Origin: Isochrysis galbana
Lineage: Eukaryota > Haptophyta > Isochrysidales > Isochrysidaceae
Assembly: GCA_018136815.1 (NCBI GenBank)
Contig: CM030934.1
Location: 3,684,710 to 3,748,709, forward strand
Length of the DNA: 64,000 nt
Reading direction: 5' to 3'
Numbering within the stretch: the first letter of the stretch is position 1; every line of letters begins with the position of its first letter. The notes beneath the pieces are model-generated. The model searched no databases. It had not been told where the DNA came from and worked only from the letters and a program-made list of their open reading frames with translations. The position numbers were made by a program, and so were the translations under genes. This document shows, piece after piece, positions 10,100 to 19,454 of the stretch.

Positions 10100-10245
10100 T
10101 GGTAATTATCTACTAGATATCTAGCCTTCGGCCGATTGCTATCCACCTAGATATAGATAGTGCCTTGGCGCTATCCACCTAGATAGAGATAGTGAAAAAG
10201 CGGCCTTGATAGGTAGATATCTAGATATCTGGGTATCTAGTTCCA
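10100..10245. repeat. AGATATCTAG-rich imperfect hairpin
   Basis: The words ctagatatctag and ctatccacctagata recur in both orientations, giving a long imperfect foldback. It resembles a transposon end with subterminal repeats, but no partner end was found. Confidence 0.45.
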
Positions 10246-10432
10246 CGCCTTACCAGCAGCCAGCTTCCAATTCATGCCTGCAAGGGCCACTAGACTGATG
10301 CAGCCGCAGGCAGGGCGCAAGCGGCAGCACGACGTGGTACGCGTGGACGCGCCGCGCCTCCTGCGCGCGCGCCACGCCTCCTGCGCGCGCCCCGCGCCTC
10401 CTAAGCGCGCCGCGTAACCCCCCTCCCGGTAT

Positions 10433-12645
10433 TTGGACCGTATTTGTATCCAGCACCGTATCTCCGTAGAAAGAATCATGTGGACAAACGCGCGCACCGG
10501 TCGGAGACTACAATGGATAAAGCACCCCGAGATCCCAACAAAAAACACTTCGGAGAAAGGGCCACATTTAGGGCGGGGACTGCTAGACTGGGGTAACCAT
10601 GTAAAAGCATTACAAGCCAAATGGATCCTGAACTACCTAGACGCACGCCAAGCACAATGGAAACAAGTGCTCGACGCGTGGTTCTGCCGCACAAACCTGG
10701 GAAGGGCAGCGGTCCTCTCGACAGTCCCCACGAACAAACTCACCGATGGAATAGTGGGCGCAAGTAAACTTCCCGCGTTCTGGAAGCAGGCGTTAAACAA
10801 CATCCGCGAACTAAAACTCACATCACTGAAAACAAGCAGATAGGGCGGTCAAACAGGGGCTTTTTAACTATTAGTAAGGGTTGGGCTGCATTTTTTGACC
10901 GTGGCGCGGTGCCCAATAAAAAAGCTCCGGGGGGGGCTACCTGACGCTACGAAAATCTTCGCCAAGAAATGGTGCGATCCGCCCCCCCTCTCGCCCCCTC
11001 CGTCACGCGCGCTCACGCTCTACTCGTAAAGAATGGGCCGTCGCGCCCGCGGGGGGATCGGTTCCTTGATATCTAAGCTACATTCGGCATTTGATTCCCG
11101 CCCGATGCAGCGTCGTGTCGGGCTGCCGACAGTCCGACCACCCCCTGACCCTCTGGCATCATTGCCCGCGCAGCCCACCCAGCACATCACAGCGCGCGCA
11201 CGCGGCTACCCTGGCTACCAGAGGCCCCACCCCGACCATCCCGACCCGTCCCTCGCAGGATTCACCCTCTCTCGAACTCGGCATCGAGAACTAGGCTCAG
11301 CTCACCGGCGCGAGCTGCGAATAACGGTAGACGGGGAATTCTATGTGAACATTAAGGAAAGATGGTACGAGGCGGAACTCTCATACCTAGGTACACCCAT
11401 AATCGGAAAATGATTACCCGCCGCACCCTCGAACTTAGACCCGTCCCCACCGGCGCAATGGGAGGGAGGATACAAATCCAACAAGAGACTAGAGTACCCG
11501 CTAGCGGACGAATACACACTAGACGGCAAGACGCCGCTGGACGGCACCGGAGACCGGAGTAGAACATTTAACCGAGGCCCTCCAGCGGAAAGAACGCAAA
11601 CGTAAACGCCTCACAGGGCCGACCAAATGGGAGGGAAAATTCCAGATCCCTGGCGATACATGGACACACCTCGCGAATATTTACACCTCGCCAATGATAA
11701 CGGCGCGAGACATGCACCTACATTTCAAACATATCACACATAGGCGAGTGGGCACTTATAACCGCTTTCCAGACAGAGACAACACGTGCCGCATATGTGG
11801 GGAAGCGGATGAATCCTCGACCCACCTAGGCGAGTGCACCAGAATAACTAACATCCTAGGCGAACTGAATAAAGTCGCACGCTTCTCACCCAAAGCGGAA
11901 AGAAACAGAGAGGAAATCATTGTAGACAACCTATTCGTCTTCCCGAAAGGAGACGCCCCAAAAAAAAGCGATATGTATACTATACCTGTTAGCGTGGAGA
12001 TATATAATCACGGACTTCTATAGGATACATTACGACGGCTTAAAGTTTTCGGAGGAATCCATACTGATAAGAACCATAGAGAGATACACCAAACAAACTA
12101 AGCAAAGCACTCGTATTCGCACAAGAAACTGATTCGGCGAGAACTGCCCAAGCGGGCATGGGTAGGCAACCCAAGAAAAGGACAGGCATGAATGACCTGA
12201 GACCCGTTTTCAGTAGGAACGACAAAGGCGGACTTAGGCCTAGTGCGGAGTTAGTGGAACTAACTACCAAGCTAGGGATCATGCACGTAGTCGAGGAGAT
12301 CGAGTAACAAGACAACCAAAGCAACTGAAGCTCTGGCACGCCACTCATATCGACACCAGAGACGCTAAAACCCGGACTCAACTAAAACAAATAGAACATA
12401 GACGGACGGACTCACACGGCAATATCGACACACTCAAAAGGCCTGCCCGGACCCCCACACTCCGAACCAGGCCTCAGGTAGCGCACCGAGGCCGGACCCC
12501 GGAAACCGAAGAAAAAGGAAAGAAGGGGAGCAGGGGAAGAGGTGGAGGGAGGGAAGTTAAGGGCGATGTAGATAGCAGAGGCAAAGGAGGGTCCCGTAGC
12601 TAGTAGGCGAGTAGCCCCGAATCTTCAGAAGTTTTTTTTTTGGGA
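10433..12645 (+). mobile_element. LINE (APE-type non-LTR) ORF2 3' half, decayed
   Basis: 10,470-10,840 translates as a reverse-transcriptase thumb-like segment (GLLDWGNHVKALQAKWI...). About 11,280-12,020 gives the ORF2 C-terminus with HFKHITHRRVGTYNRF followed by a Cx2C-H-C zinc knuckle (CRICGEADESSTHLGEC). The copy is broken by several stops and frameshifts and by a TIR-element end at 10,842. It ends in a run of T near 12,631-12,641. The same HFKHITHR(R) motif occurs in the minus-strand copy at 12.9-14.0 kb, so they are one family. Confidence 0.75.
10842..10995 (+). mobile_element. Solitary end of the TAGGGCGGTCAAACAGGG TIR family
   Basis: TAGGGCGGTCAAACAGGGGC is followed by GCATTTTTTGACCGTGGCGC and CTACCTGACGCTACGAAAAT. 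This matches the reverse complement of the right end of the element at 23,665-24,208 over roughly 150 bases, after which similarity is lost. It sits inside the LINE copy. No opposite end was found. Confidence 0.75.
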
Positions 12646-12654
12646 GTTGACCCA

Positions 12655-12720
12655 GATACAACCGTATCTACCGTATCTGGGGGGCCGATGGTCCGTATCT
12701 CCCATGTAGATGTAGGGGTG
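12655..12720. repeat. Subterminal-word repeat family, GTATCT variant
   Basis: Contains CCGTATCT three times and an inverted AGATAC. It belongs to a family of end-like sequences (10.43, 23.6/24.2, 49.0, 51.5 and 56.6 kb) in which the repeated word differs between copies but is uniform within a copy. About 12,720-12,899 holds nothing recognisable. Confidence 0.5.
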
Positions 12721-12899
12721 TAGGGTGTAGGTCCATGACCCTATCATAATAATAACGATAACGATGGTTGATCAACAATCACAAGTGAAGAAGACTCTTT
12801 TGTCTTCTCACGCCGAGGAGTGTTCATTGGGTCAAACCAGTGCGGTTTAAAGACAAGTCTCACTATGGGCGCACATCCCTCCTGAGAAACTTGAAACCT

Positions 12900-13978
12900 A
12901 CGGGTAGGTACTCTAAAAAAAAACCTTTTAATATTCTCGCCTCGCGCGCGGCACTGAGATCTATCTTCGTAGCCACGCTCCTTCCCACCTCGCTCCCCAC
13001 TACCCGCCTTGCGGCTCCTCCCCTTGTGCTCTACTTAGGGGCTCAGGTTGTTGGGGGGAGTTGGGTTGGATCGGGTGCACTTGTCCCCAGCGAATGTTCT
13101 CGCCTTTCTCCTGTGTCACTGGGTGGCCTGTTTATGTTTATTTTGGTCGTTTGGGCGTCTTGTCGTCCTTGAAGCTCGTTGTGTTGCGCGGTGTTTTAGC
13201 GCCTTCTGGTTGGGCTCGAGGCAGGCTGTAGGTGTGTCTCAGGCTAGCCGCTCTGCTAGGCCGATCGCTTCCGCCACTTGTCTCAGGGTGTCGCTCATTT
13301 TCAATCTACCCTTTTGGTCCTCCGTGAATATCGGTGTGCTAAGTTCCCTTGGGGTTTTGATCTTGGGTTTCCTTCCCTGGGCGGCCTTTCCGGTTCTCGC
13401 CGAGTTGTAGAGGCTCGGCGGAGCGCAGCCTCTCACCAGGGTAGAAAATCTTATGAGCGTGGCTTCCAGTGCTGGTATATAGTGAAATTCGTACGACTCA
13501 TATTTTACTCTATCGAAGTCTCTGATGATGTACCTCCACGCTATTACGTATAGGGATTTTAGGCTGTCGGGGGTAACCGCACTAGGATATGCGAAGAGTC
13601 TGTCCTTTGCCTTTTGCGTGCGCGACCTTTTGGGGCAAGGCGTGTAGTTGGTTATGGCGTCAATGGTTTCGAATATTTTCTTCGTCGCTGGGCACCACGC
13701 TAGGTGGCACGAGTCTTCGCGGTGGCATTGGCATAACCTGCATTCACTCGTCTGGCTGTCCGCAAATCTGTTTCTGGTTCCGATTCTCCTATGGGTTATG
13801 TGTTTGAAGTGTGGGTGTTTGTCGGTGTGTTTTAGCAGTGGAAGAGCGTATAGTCTTGCTATATGTTTCCACTCCTCCTTTGTAATGTCTAATCTCTTTT
13901 CCCATGCGGGTTTCGCCGTTTGTGGGGCATTCGTTCGGGCTGTTTTTAGCGTGGCTTTCGTTACGGGTAGGTACTCTA
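12900..13978 (-). mobile_element. 5'-truncated LINE copy with 16-bp target-site duplication
   Basis: ACGGGTAGGTACTCTA occurs at 12,900-12,915 and again at 13,963-13,978 and flanks the insertion. Read on the minus strand the body encodes an ORF2 C-terminus: HFKHITHRRIG, a Cys-rich knuckle beginning CRLCQC, then MSDTLRQVAEAIGLAERLA-stop (13,239), in more than one frame. At the element's 3' side (low coordinates) the minus strand ends in a short T run. The intact duplication argues for a fairly recent insertion, although the ORF is already interrupted. Confidence 0.85.
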
Positions 13979-14075
13979 GGAGTAGACAATCACACTCCGA
14001 ACAAACGTTCTCCTAGAGTAGTAGAAAGTAGAAAACCTTTGATTCACAGAACTACCGAGAGTGGGCGGCTCGGCG

Positions 14076-14864
14076 ATGACGACTGCGAGTGCCGTCCGAG
14101 TCGCCGCTGTCGGGCTGCTCAGCTCTCTGGCTGCGTGCGCGGGCGTTTGCTGGGCGTACGTGTGGTTGGCACGACGCCGCTTGCGTCCGCGACTTAAGCT
14201 CACTTACTTCGACATTGCTGGGCTCGGAGAGCAGCTGCGCTTGGGGCTAGCCCTCGCTCAGATTCCATTTGAAGACGAGCGGCTGCCATCGGCCGCCGAG
14301 GGCTACGCAGAGGTGGCTCGGCGGCGCGCGGCGGGGCTGCTGCCATTCGGTCAGCTTCCAACGCTTCAGGTCGATGAGCGAGTGTACGCCCAGTCCAACG
14401 CGCTGCTGCGCTATGTCGGCAGGCTGGGCGGGCTCTATCCGGACGGAGTGGAGGGGCTGCAATGCGACATGGTGCTCGAGGCGTGGGCGGAAGTGGACGC
14501 TCGGCTGGCGCCACAGCACTACAAGTGCGCGCTACCGCGAAGTCCGATCGATGGCATACCGCAGGTGCCGCTCAGTGCCGAACAGCAGTCGCAAGTCGCT
14601 CGCCACCTCAATGATGATGCGCTGCCGATCATGCTCGGGCGGATCGCACGAATCCTGGCATCCTCGCCCGGGCCATGGTTTTGTGGCCAGATGCTCACTA
14701 TCACTGATGTCAAGAGCTATGTCGTCGTCAACGGTCTTGCTGACGGATCCTATGCAGGTGGCATCCATGCGCGCGTGCTGGACAGCTGCCCCGAGCTGCG
14801 CGACCATGCGCAGCGAGTTGCTGCGCTCCCGGCCATCCAAAGATGGCTGGCCTCGGTGGAGTGA
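14076..14864 (+). CDS. Membrane-anchored glutathione S-transferase-like protein
   Basis: 262 residues, single exon, starting at the first ATG (14,076). Residues 1-37 form a hydrophobic segment (GLLSSLAACAGVCWAYVWLA) followed by RRRLRPR, a likely N-terminal anchor or targeting signal. A thioredoxin-fold GST N-domain follows: LTYFDIAGLGEQLRLGLA has the sigma-class pattern with the catalytic-type Tyr, and LPTLQVDERVYAQSNALLRY gives the cis-Pro and the glutathione-binding Q-S pair. The C-terminal part has the alpha-helical pattern ending in PAIQRWLAS. It probably conjugates or isomerises electrophiles at a membrane; the substrate cannot be read. The LINE duplication ends only 97 bases upstream of the ATG, so its promoter may be altered. 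Confidence 0.88.
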   Translation: MTTASAVRVAAVGLLSSLAACAGVCWAYVWLARRRLRPRLKLTYFDIAGLGEQLRLGLALAQIPFEDERLPSAAEGYAEVARRRAAGLLPFGQLPTLQVDERVYAQSNALLRYVGRLGGLYPDGVEGLQCDMVLEAWAEVDARLAPQHYKCALPRSPIDGIPQVPLSAEQQSQVARHLNDDALPIMLGRIARILASSPGPWFCGQMLTITDVKSYVVVNGLADGSYAGGIHARVLDSCPELRDHAQRVAALPAIQRWLASVE

Positions 14865-15061
14865 TGGGTGCATGGCTATGCTCAGCGCCATATTTCTAGG
14901 GTACAATACCATGGGCCTATTTCATTGAGCTCCACCGCCTCACTCTCCCTCTGAGCTAATGCAATTGTGCCCGAAAGCTACCTCGAATCACAATGTACTA
15001 CTACTACCAAGTTTTTTCGGCAAGTGTGTGCAAATGGGTGCTACTAGGTAGGACATGGTCG

Positions 15062-15185
15062 TAATAGAGTCATGGAGCGCGCACCGCTGCCCTCCTCTTC
15101 CTCCCGTCGCCCAGGCCGTCGCCGCGAGCGATCTGCCAATGGACACGTCCCTGTCACCGAAGCGCCAGCGCGATAGAACCCCCAC
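15062..15185 (+). repeat. MERAPLPSS repeat, copy A
   Basis: GTCATGGAGCGCGC starts a short open frame MERAPLPSS (ATG 15,072). A second ATG (15,139), one frame off, reads MDTSLSPKRQRDRTP. Related starts occur at 25,104 (-), 35,862 (-) and 39,632 (+). The recurring start codon and SPKRxR block suggest the 5' end of a once-coding mobile sequence. Confidence 0.55.
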
Positions 15186-15306
15186 ACCAGTGATGATGCA
15201 TCAGTAGCACTGATACTGATATCAGTTTTTTACATTTGTATCCGTTCACCTCGAGCTGATAACGGATGTCAGCTGTCAGTTGTCAACAGCTTGGAGCGGA
15301 GAGAAA

Positions 15307-16560
15307 ACAACCCACGCAGTCCTCTTTACTTTCTATCCGAGCCTTAAAGGCCAATACACGAGATGCGGGCACCAGACCTACACTAGGATAGACCGCGTAT
15401 ACGCGGCGGAATACTACTCCACGTGGAGATGGTATAAAGCACACATAGACCTCAAATCATTCACGGGCATGGCGGCATCGGATCACCACCCGGTGGTTGC
15501 GACGTTCGCAATAGCCCCTCTTAGACGGGCGACGGAGATAGAAGCCAAGATACCGCTGGAGGTGTTGGAAGACCCGGATACGCGAGAGATGATGAACCTC
15601 CTCTGGAGGCGACTATATACGGCCCCCCCGGGAGAAGACGCTAGGGGCAAACTCTTGATGTGGACGGAATCTAAAAGGAAAGTATCCTCGATTCTCCTCG
15701 CGAAAGCGGTGGAGCTTCGCAGACGACGAACGTGAACGTGTACGCCCAAATGGAAGTTGACGCGGTAGCGGATGCTAGGAAAGCCCAGATGGCGGCAATC
15801 CCCGGCGTAGCCCGGCTAGACTCCATAGCTGAACTTAATCGTAAAGTAGTAGATAAAAGGCGTACGTTCCCACCGGCCCCGCCTCTAGCGGAAAAGATCA
15901 TAAGGGCGGAAGAGCTTGTCACGAAGCAATTTTTTAGAAGATTCACGCCTAGACATGCCAATCAATGGAGACATCCCAGCGATGTATGCAGGGGTGAGAT
16001 GGGAGGACCCACAACCAACCCTAGAGGAAGATAATATAGCTACCGAGGATTCCGCCATCTTAGCTTCGTTGCGGAAGTATTACGTGTGGCTCTTTAGCGA
16101 GAAAGCATCACAAGGCGCAGAACCCCTCCTTCACGCGCTGAAGCAGCATCAGATACCGACGAGCCATAGGTCCTTTTTGGACAAGCCCATCGGCTATTCC
16201 GAGATCATTAGGGCGATACGCCAAATGGCGAAAGGCAAATCCACGGGGCCGGATGGCATCCCGATGGAATTTTACCAAAGCTTCGAAAAACTCGTAGCCC
16301 CGCAACTGATGGACATGTTTCATTCAAGAGGCATACCGGATGGGGGCACTCCCGGAGGACACGTGCTCGGGAGACATTACGCTACTCTATAAGAACGGGG
16401 ACGCCAGAGACCCGAGGAACTATAGACCTATCACGTTGCTCCAAACGGACTACAAAATTCTCGCAAAGGTCTTAGCCAACAGGCTCAAGAGGACGATCCA
16501 TACCATTATTTCCAAGGAGCAAGTAGGCTTTGTACCCAGGCGCATGATAGGCGAAGCCCC
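15307..16560 (+). mobile_element. LINE ORF2 fragment: endonuclease C-terminus to reverse transcriptase
   Basis: 15,340-15,730 encodes the end of an APE-type endonuclease (TRIDRVY, then ASDHHPVVATF). Frameshifts near 15,735, 15,950 and 16,340 separate the following parts. RT blocks are visible: KGKSTGPDGIPMEFYQ, PRNYRPITLLQTDYKILA and EQVGFVPRRM. The copy breaks off near 16,560, before the catalytic DD box. It is preceded by the same TGTCAG-rich block seen at 245-527. Confidence 0.85.
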
Positions 16561-16599
16561 ACAACACGCAGCGTCTGCAGACTACAAGTGGGATGCTCC

Positions 16600-17516
16600 C
16601 GCTGAACGACTCCAAGTGCAAGAGGTGCCTCGTGGCGTGTTTCGACGTGGCCTCTTCGAGCAGCTGCGTTCCGCATTTTCGACCCGGTTAAAGCGTACAA
16701 GACCAAGACGCGCCACTTGGCAAGTGCTCTAGAGCGCGAAGGCTTTCACGTTCTTAGGGGCAACCAACAACGCGCCAAAACTGCATTAGAAGGAATTGTA
16801 AAAGTCGAATCGGGCAAGCGCCCGATTTGGCACTTCTACGTTTACACGGACACGTCCGCCTTGGGGCACCGCTTCCCGCGTAACTTTCACGTAACTCTCG
16901 ATGACGGAGAGAACTTCAATCTCGATTATGCGGTCCGCTCTTCAGTGGAATGCGTAACCCCGGAGGGAGAGATAGCCATACATGGCGCCCCGGGAGGGTG
17001 CAAAGGCTACGACAAACCGTGGGCCATATCTTACCTACGCAAAAACCAAGTAAGCTTCCGCCAATGTACTTGCGAGCAAGACAAGGCGAAAGCGGAACAA
17101 CGCAAAAAGCAGCGTGAAGCCAGTAACGCCATGGATTACCGGGCCATGATGGGACTCGGGGCGGCGGCACCGTGCCGCCGCTTCATGGCAGGCGAATGCA
17201 AAAACAACCGCCTGAAAGGGCGGCAAATCGTTCAATGCTCATCTAGTCACGACATCCCTGGATGTTGGACGAAAGATCCCAAGACGGGCAAGCAAACTTG
17301 TATGGTAAAGTGCAATCTCAAACCCAATAAAGCATATCCAGGATACTGTGTAAACGGTGTCAGCTGTTTGTACCGCCACGGTGAATAGTAGCGAAATCAA
17401 GATTGCCACATACAATTTGAATGGAGCTAAACATAAGTTAGTGTCTGCACTAGCGCAAGCGAAACTAGGAGGAATACACATTCTTTTCCTACAAGAAATC
17501 CATCACTACGGTGACG
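16600..17516 (+). mobile_element. LINE fragment: ORF1 C-terminal part and start of ORF2
   Basis: An open frame through 17,388 (about 250 residues, start lost upstream) ends in a Cys/His-rich tail: CRRFMAGECK, CSSSH, CMVKC and CVNGVSCLYRH, i.e. CCCH-like zinc fingers of an ORF1-type nucleic-acid-binding protein. Overlapping or following it, ORF2 begins with IATYNLNGAKHKL and ILFLQEIHHYG, the N-terminal motifs of an APE endonuclease. It stops abruptly near 17,516, so this piece lacks its 3' end, unlike a usual 5'-truncated LINE. ORF1 and ORF2 are nearly contiguous. Confidence 0.8.
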
Positions 17517-18027
17517 AGTGAAGACTTCTTCGGCTGGTGCGTCGGACGCAGCCGTCTTCTCCTTCTCCGTCTTCTCCGTCTTCTCGTCCTGCTCCTCCGC
17601 TTCATTGTCCTCGGTGAGAGCGAGCGCGTGGGCGGTCTCGACCTCCTCCATCGACTCGGCTGGCTCCTCGACCTCCGCAGCCGGCGCAATGGGAAGAAGA
17701 AAGCCTGGAGCGTCCGACGCACAGTTCTCGTTCTTCTCTTCTCCTCCCTCCTCCACAGGCCACAGGCCCGGAGTCCTCGTCGGTGGTGGTGGTGGTGGAC
17801 TCCTCGGTCGGAGAAAGGGCCTCCTCCTCGGCATCAGGAACGCGAACAGGCTCCGCCTCCTCCGCCGCGTCCTTGGAGCAGGAGGAAGAACGAGTCGTGC
17901 GAGCAGCGCTTCCGCTCGGCGTCCAGTCGACAGGTGGCCGTGTCGAGGGAGTCGAACGAAGCCAGCGAGCAGGTGCACGAGAGGAGAGGACGGAGGACCG
18001 TCCGGATGCGCGCCGAGTCGCCACCAT
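17517..18027 (-). pseudogene. Truncated acidic host ORF cut by a LINE
   Basis: An ATG at 18,027 opens MVATRRASGRSSVLSS and runs into an acidic, Ser/Thr-rich stretch (EEALSPTEESTTTTTDEDSG). A 7-bp tandem duplication (CCACAGG at 17,753-17,759 and 17,760-17,766) shifts the frame. On the other side the coding character continues in the second frame as EEGGEEKNENCASDAPG and a Glu/Lys-rich tail with a second ASDAP motif. The ORF ends where the LINE fragment begins. I do not recognise the protein. It looks like the N-terminal part of a gene destroyed by insertion, but it could also be chance low-complexity coding. Confidence 0.4.
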
Positions 18028-18329
18028 CGTGAGGAAGACGAGGGCGAGGAGAGAGCTGGAGGGTGAGCGAGGAGGGAGGAGGGAGACAGGCAGTAGGAGC
18101 CTTCTCTCTCTGGTAGGTCGATGAGAGGGGGAGGGGAAGAGGGGGGAGGGGACCCGGGCGGGGGGAGAGAGAGAGAGACCAAAAGACCAGCTGTTTACGT
18201 GAATGTTCTCATCATATACTGTAATAATCAACTGGTCCCAGGGGGGTGCCCCCAGGGTTCCCGCCCGTCCTCCGCGCCCAGAGTTCCCCCGCGGAAAGAG
18301 TGAACGCACGGCGTGCACCTTCCTGGAAG

Positions 18330-18950
18330 TTGCTATGCGCTATGCGCACGCACGGCGCCCCCGCGGGGGGCGCCGGTGCACATCGCGCCGTTCCCACGCA
18401 CGGCGTGCACAATGTGATTGCAAGTCATCACAGGTGCTGCGTAAAGAAACATCTCTTATGCGGCTAGTTAACGTAGTTGTCGGCCTCGGGGGTACGCAGA
18501 GGGAACGAGTTGACATGCGCACGCACGGCGTATCCGCGGGGGGACCGATGCACATCGCGCCGTGCCCATGCACGGCGTGCACCGATGTGATTGCAAGTCA
18601 TCACAGGTGCTCCGTGTGAGGAAAAGCCTTGACACGGCGTCTACCTCGGGGCGCGGGGGAAAGCAGAGAAAAAAGTCGTTATTCTAAAATAATTTTAAAA
18701 CAATGCTCTATGAACAACTGTGGACATTTGATCGCTCAATTCGACTGATGTCCCACAATTGACGGAACGACACCTTTATTTGAGTGATGCAAGGGGGGAG
18801 GGGCACTGCCCCCTCCCCGCTCGATATTTATCCCTCCTCCAGTGCGCACGCACCGACCTTGCGCAACCCAGCTCGCCCTCTCCTCGAGGTTCCACGCGAC
18901 CCCTGGGGGAAAACCCCTTGCGGGTGAAACAATGCGGGGGGGGGGGGGGG
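18330..18950 (+). repeat. Composite repeat, units C-C-A-B
   Basis: Unit C (GCGCACGCACGGCG... CATGCACGGCGTGCAC... GATTGCAAGTCATCACAGGTGCT) occurs twice, at about 18,335-18,435 and 18,510-18,610. Unit A (GGACATTTGATCGCTC... GACGGAACGACACC) is at 18,722-18,774. Unit B (GGCACTGCCCCCTCCCC... CTCGCCCTCTCCTCGAG... GGGGGAAAACCCC) is at 18,785-18,945. The same units recur in other orders at 53.6-54.2 and 61.5-61.7 kb. Confidence 0.75.
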
Positions 18951-19239
18951 GGGGCAGGCGTGAAACTAGGGGCCCAAATCGCTTATCTCTGCCTCGCCGT
19001 GATGGACGATTAGACCGGTCCGCAGCGAGATCACCGCGCAGGAAATGACGTAACGAACACATCAGACCGGAAAGCAACATCAATAGGCAGCACAAGTACC
19101 ACAACAAGGAAGAATAATTGAAACTGAATGATACGCCATGGCACGCACGGACGGGCTGAAAGTTGAAGCAAAAAGGATGGGGCAAACCCGACTGCAGCAA
19201 ATGTACACCGCCGCCGGCAAGGCGCTACAGCCGATGGTT

Positions 19240-19267
19240 TTCTCACATGTGAGTTCTCACATGTGAG
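19240..19267. other. Tandem palindrome CTCACATGTGAG x2
   Basis: Two adjacent copies of a perfect 12-bp palindrome lie about 190 bases downstream of the dehydrogenase stop codon. They could form a small cruciform or serve as a dimeric binding site; function is unknown. Confidence 0.5.
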
Positions 19268-19454
19268 GATAGCGGCAAAGCTCGCCGCACGGAGGAGACT
19301 AGTGCCACGGCGCGCACACATGGTCCCAGCGAGACGTAAATTGTCGGCGACAAGGCAGAGCATGCGCCAGATATTGAAAGTACCAACGTCCGGTGGCATT
19401 CCTTTAGGTGGCGAGCCGAGTCGTCCGTTCACGCTCACCGTGTCAAGTGCGCGC

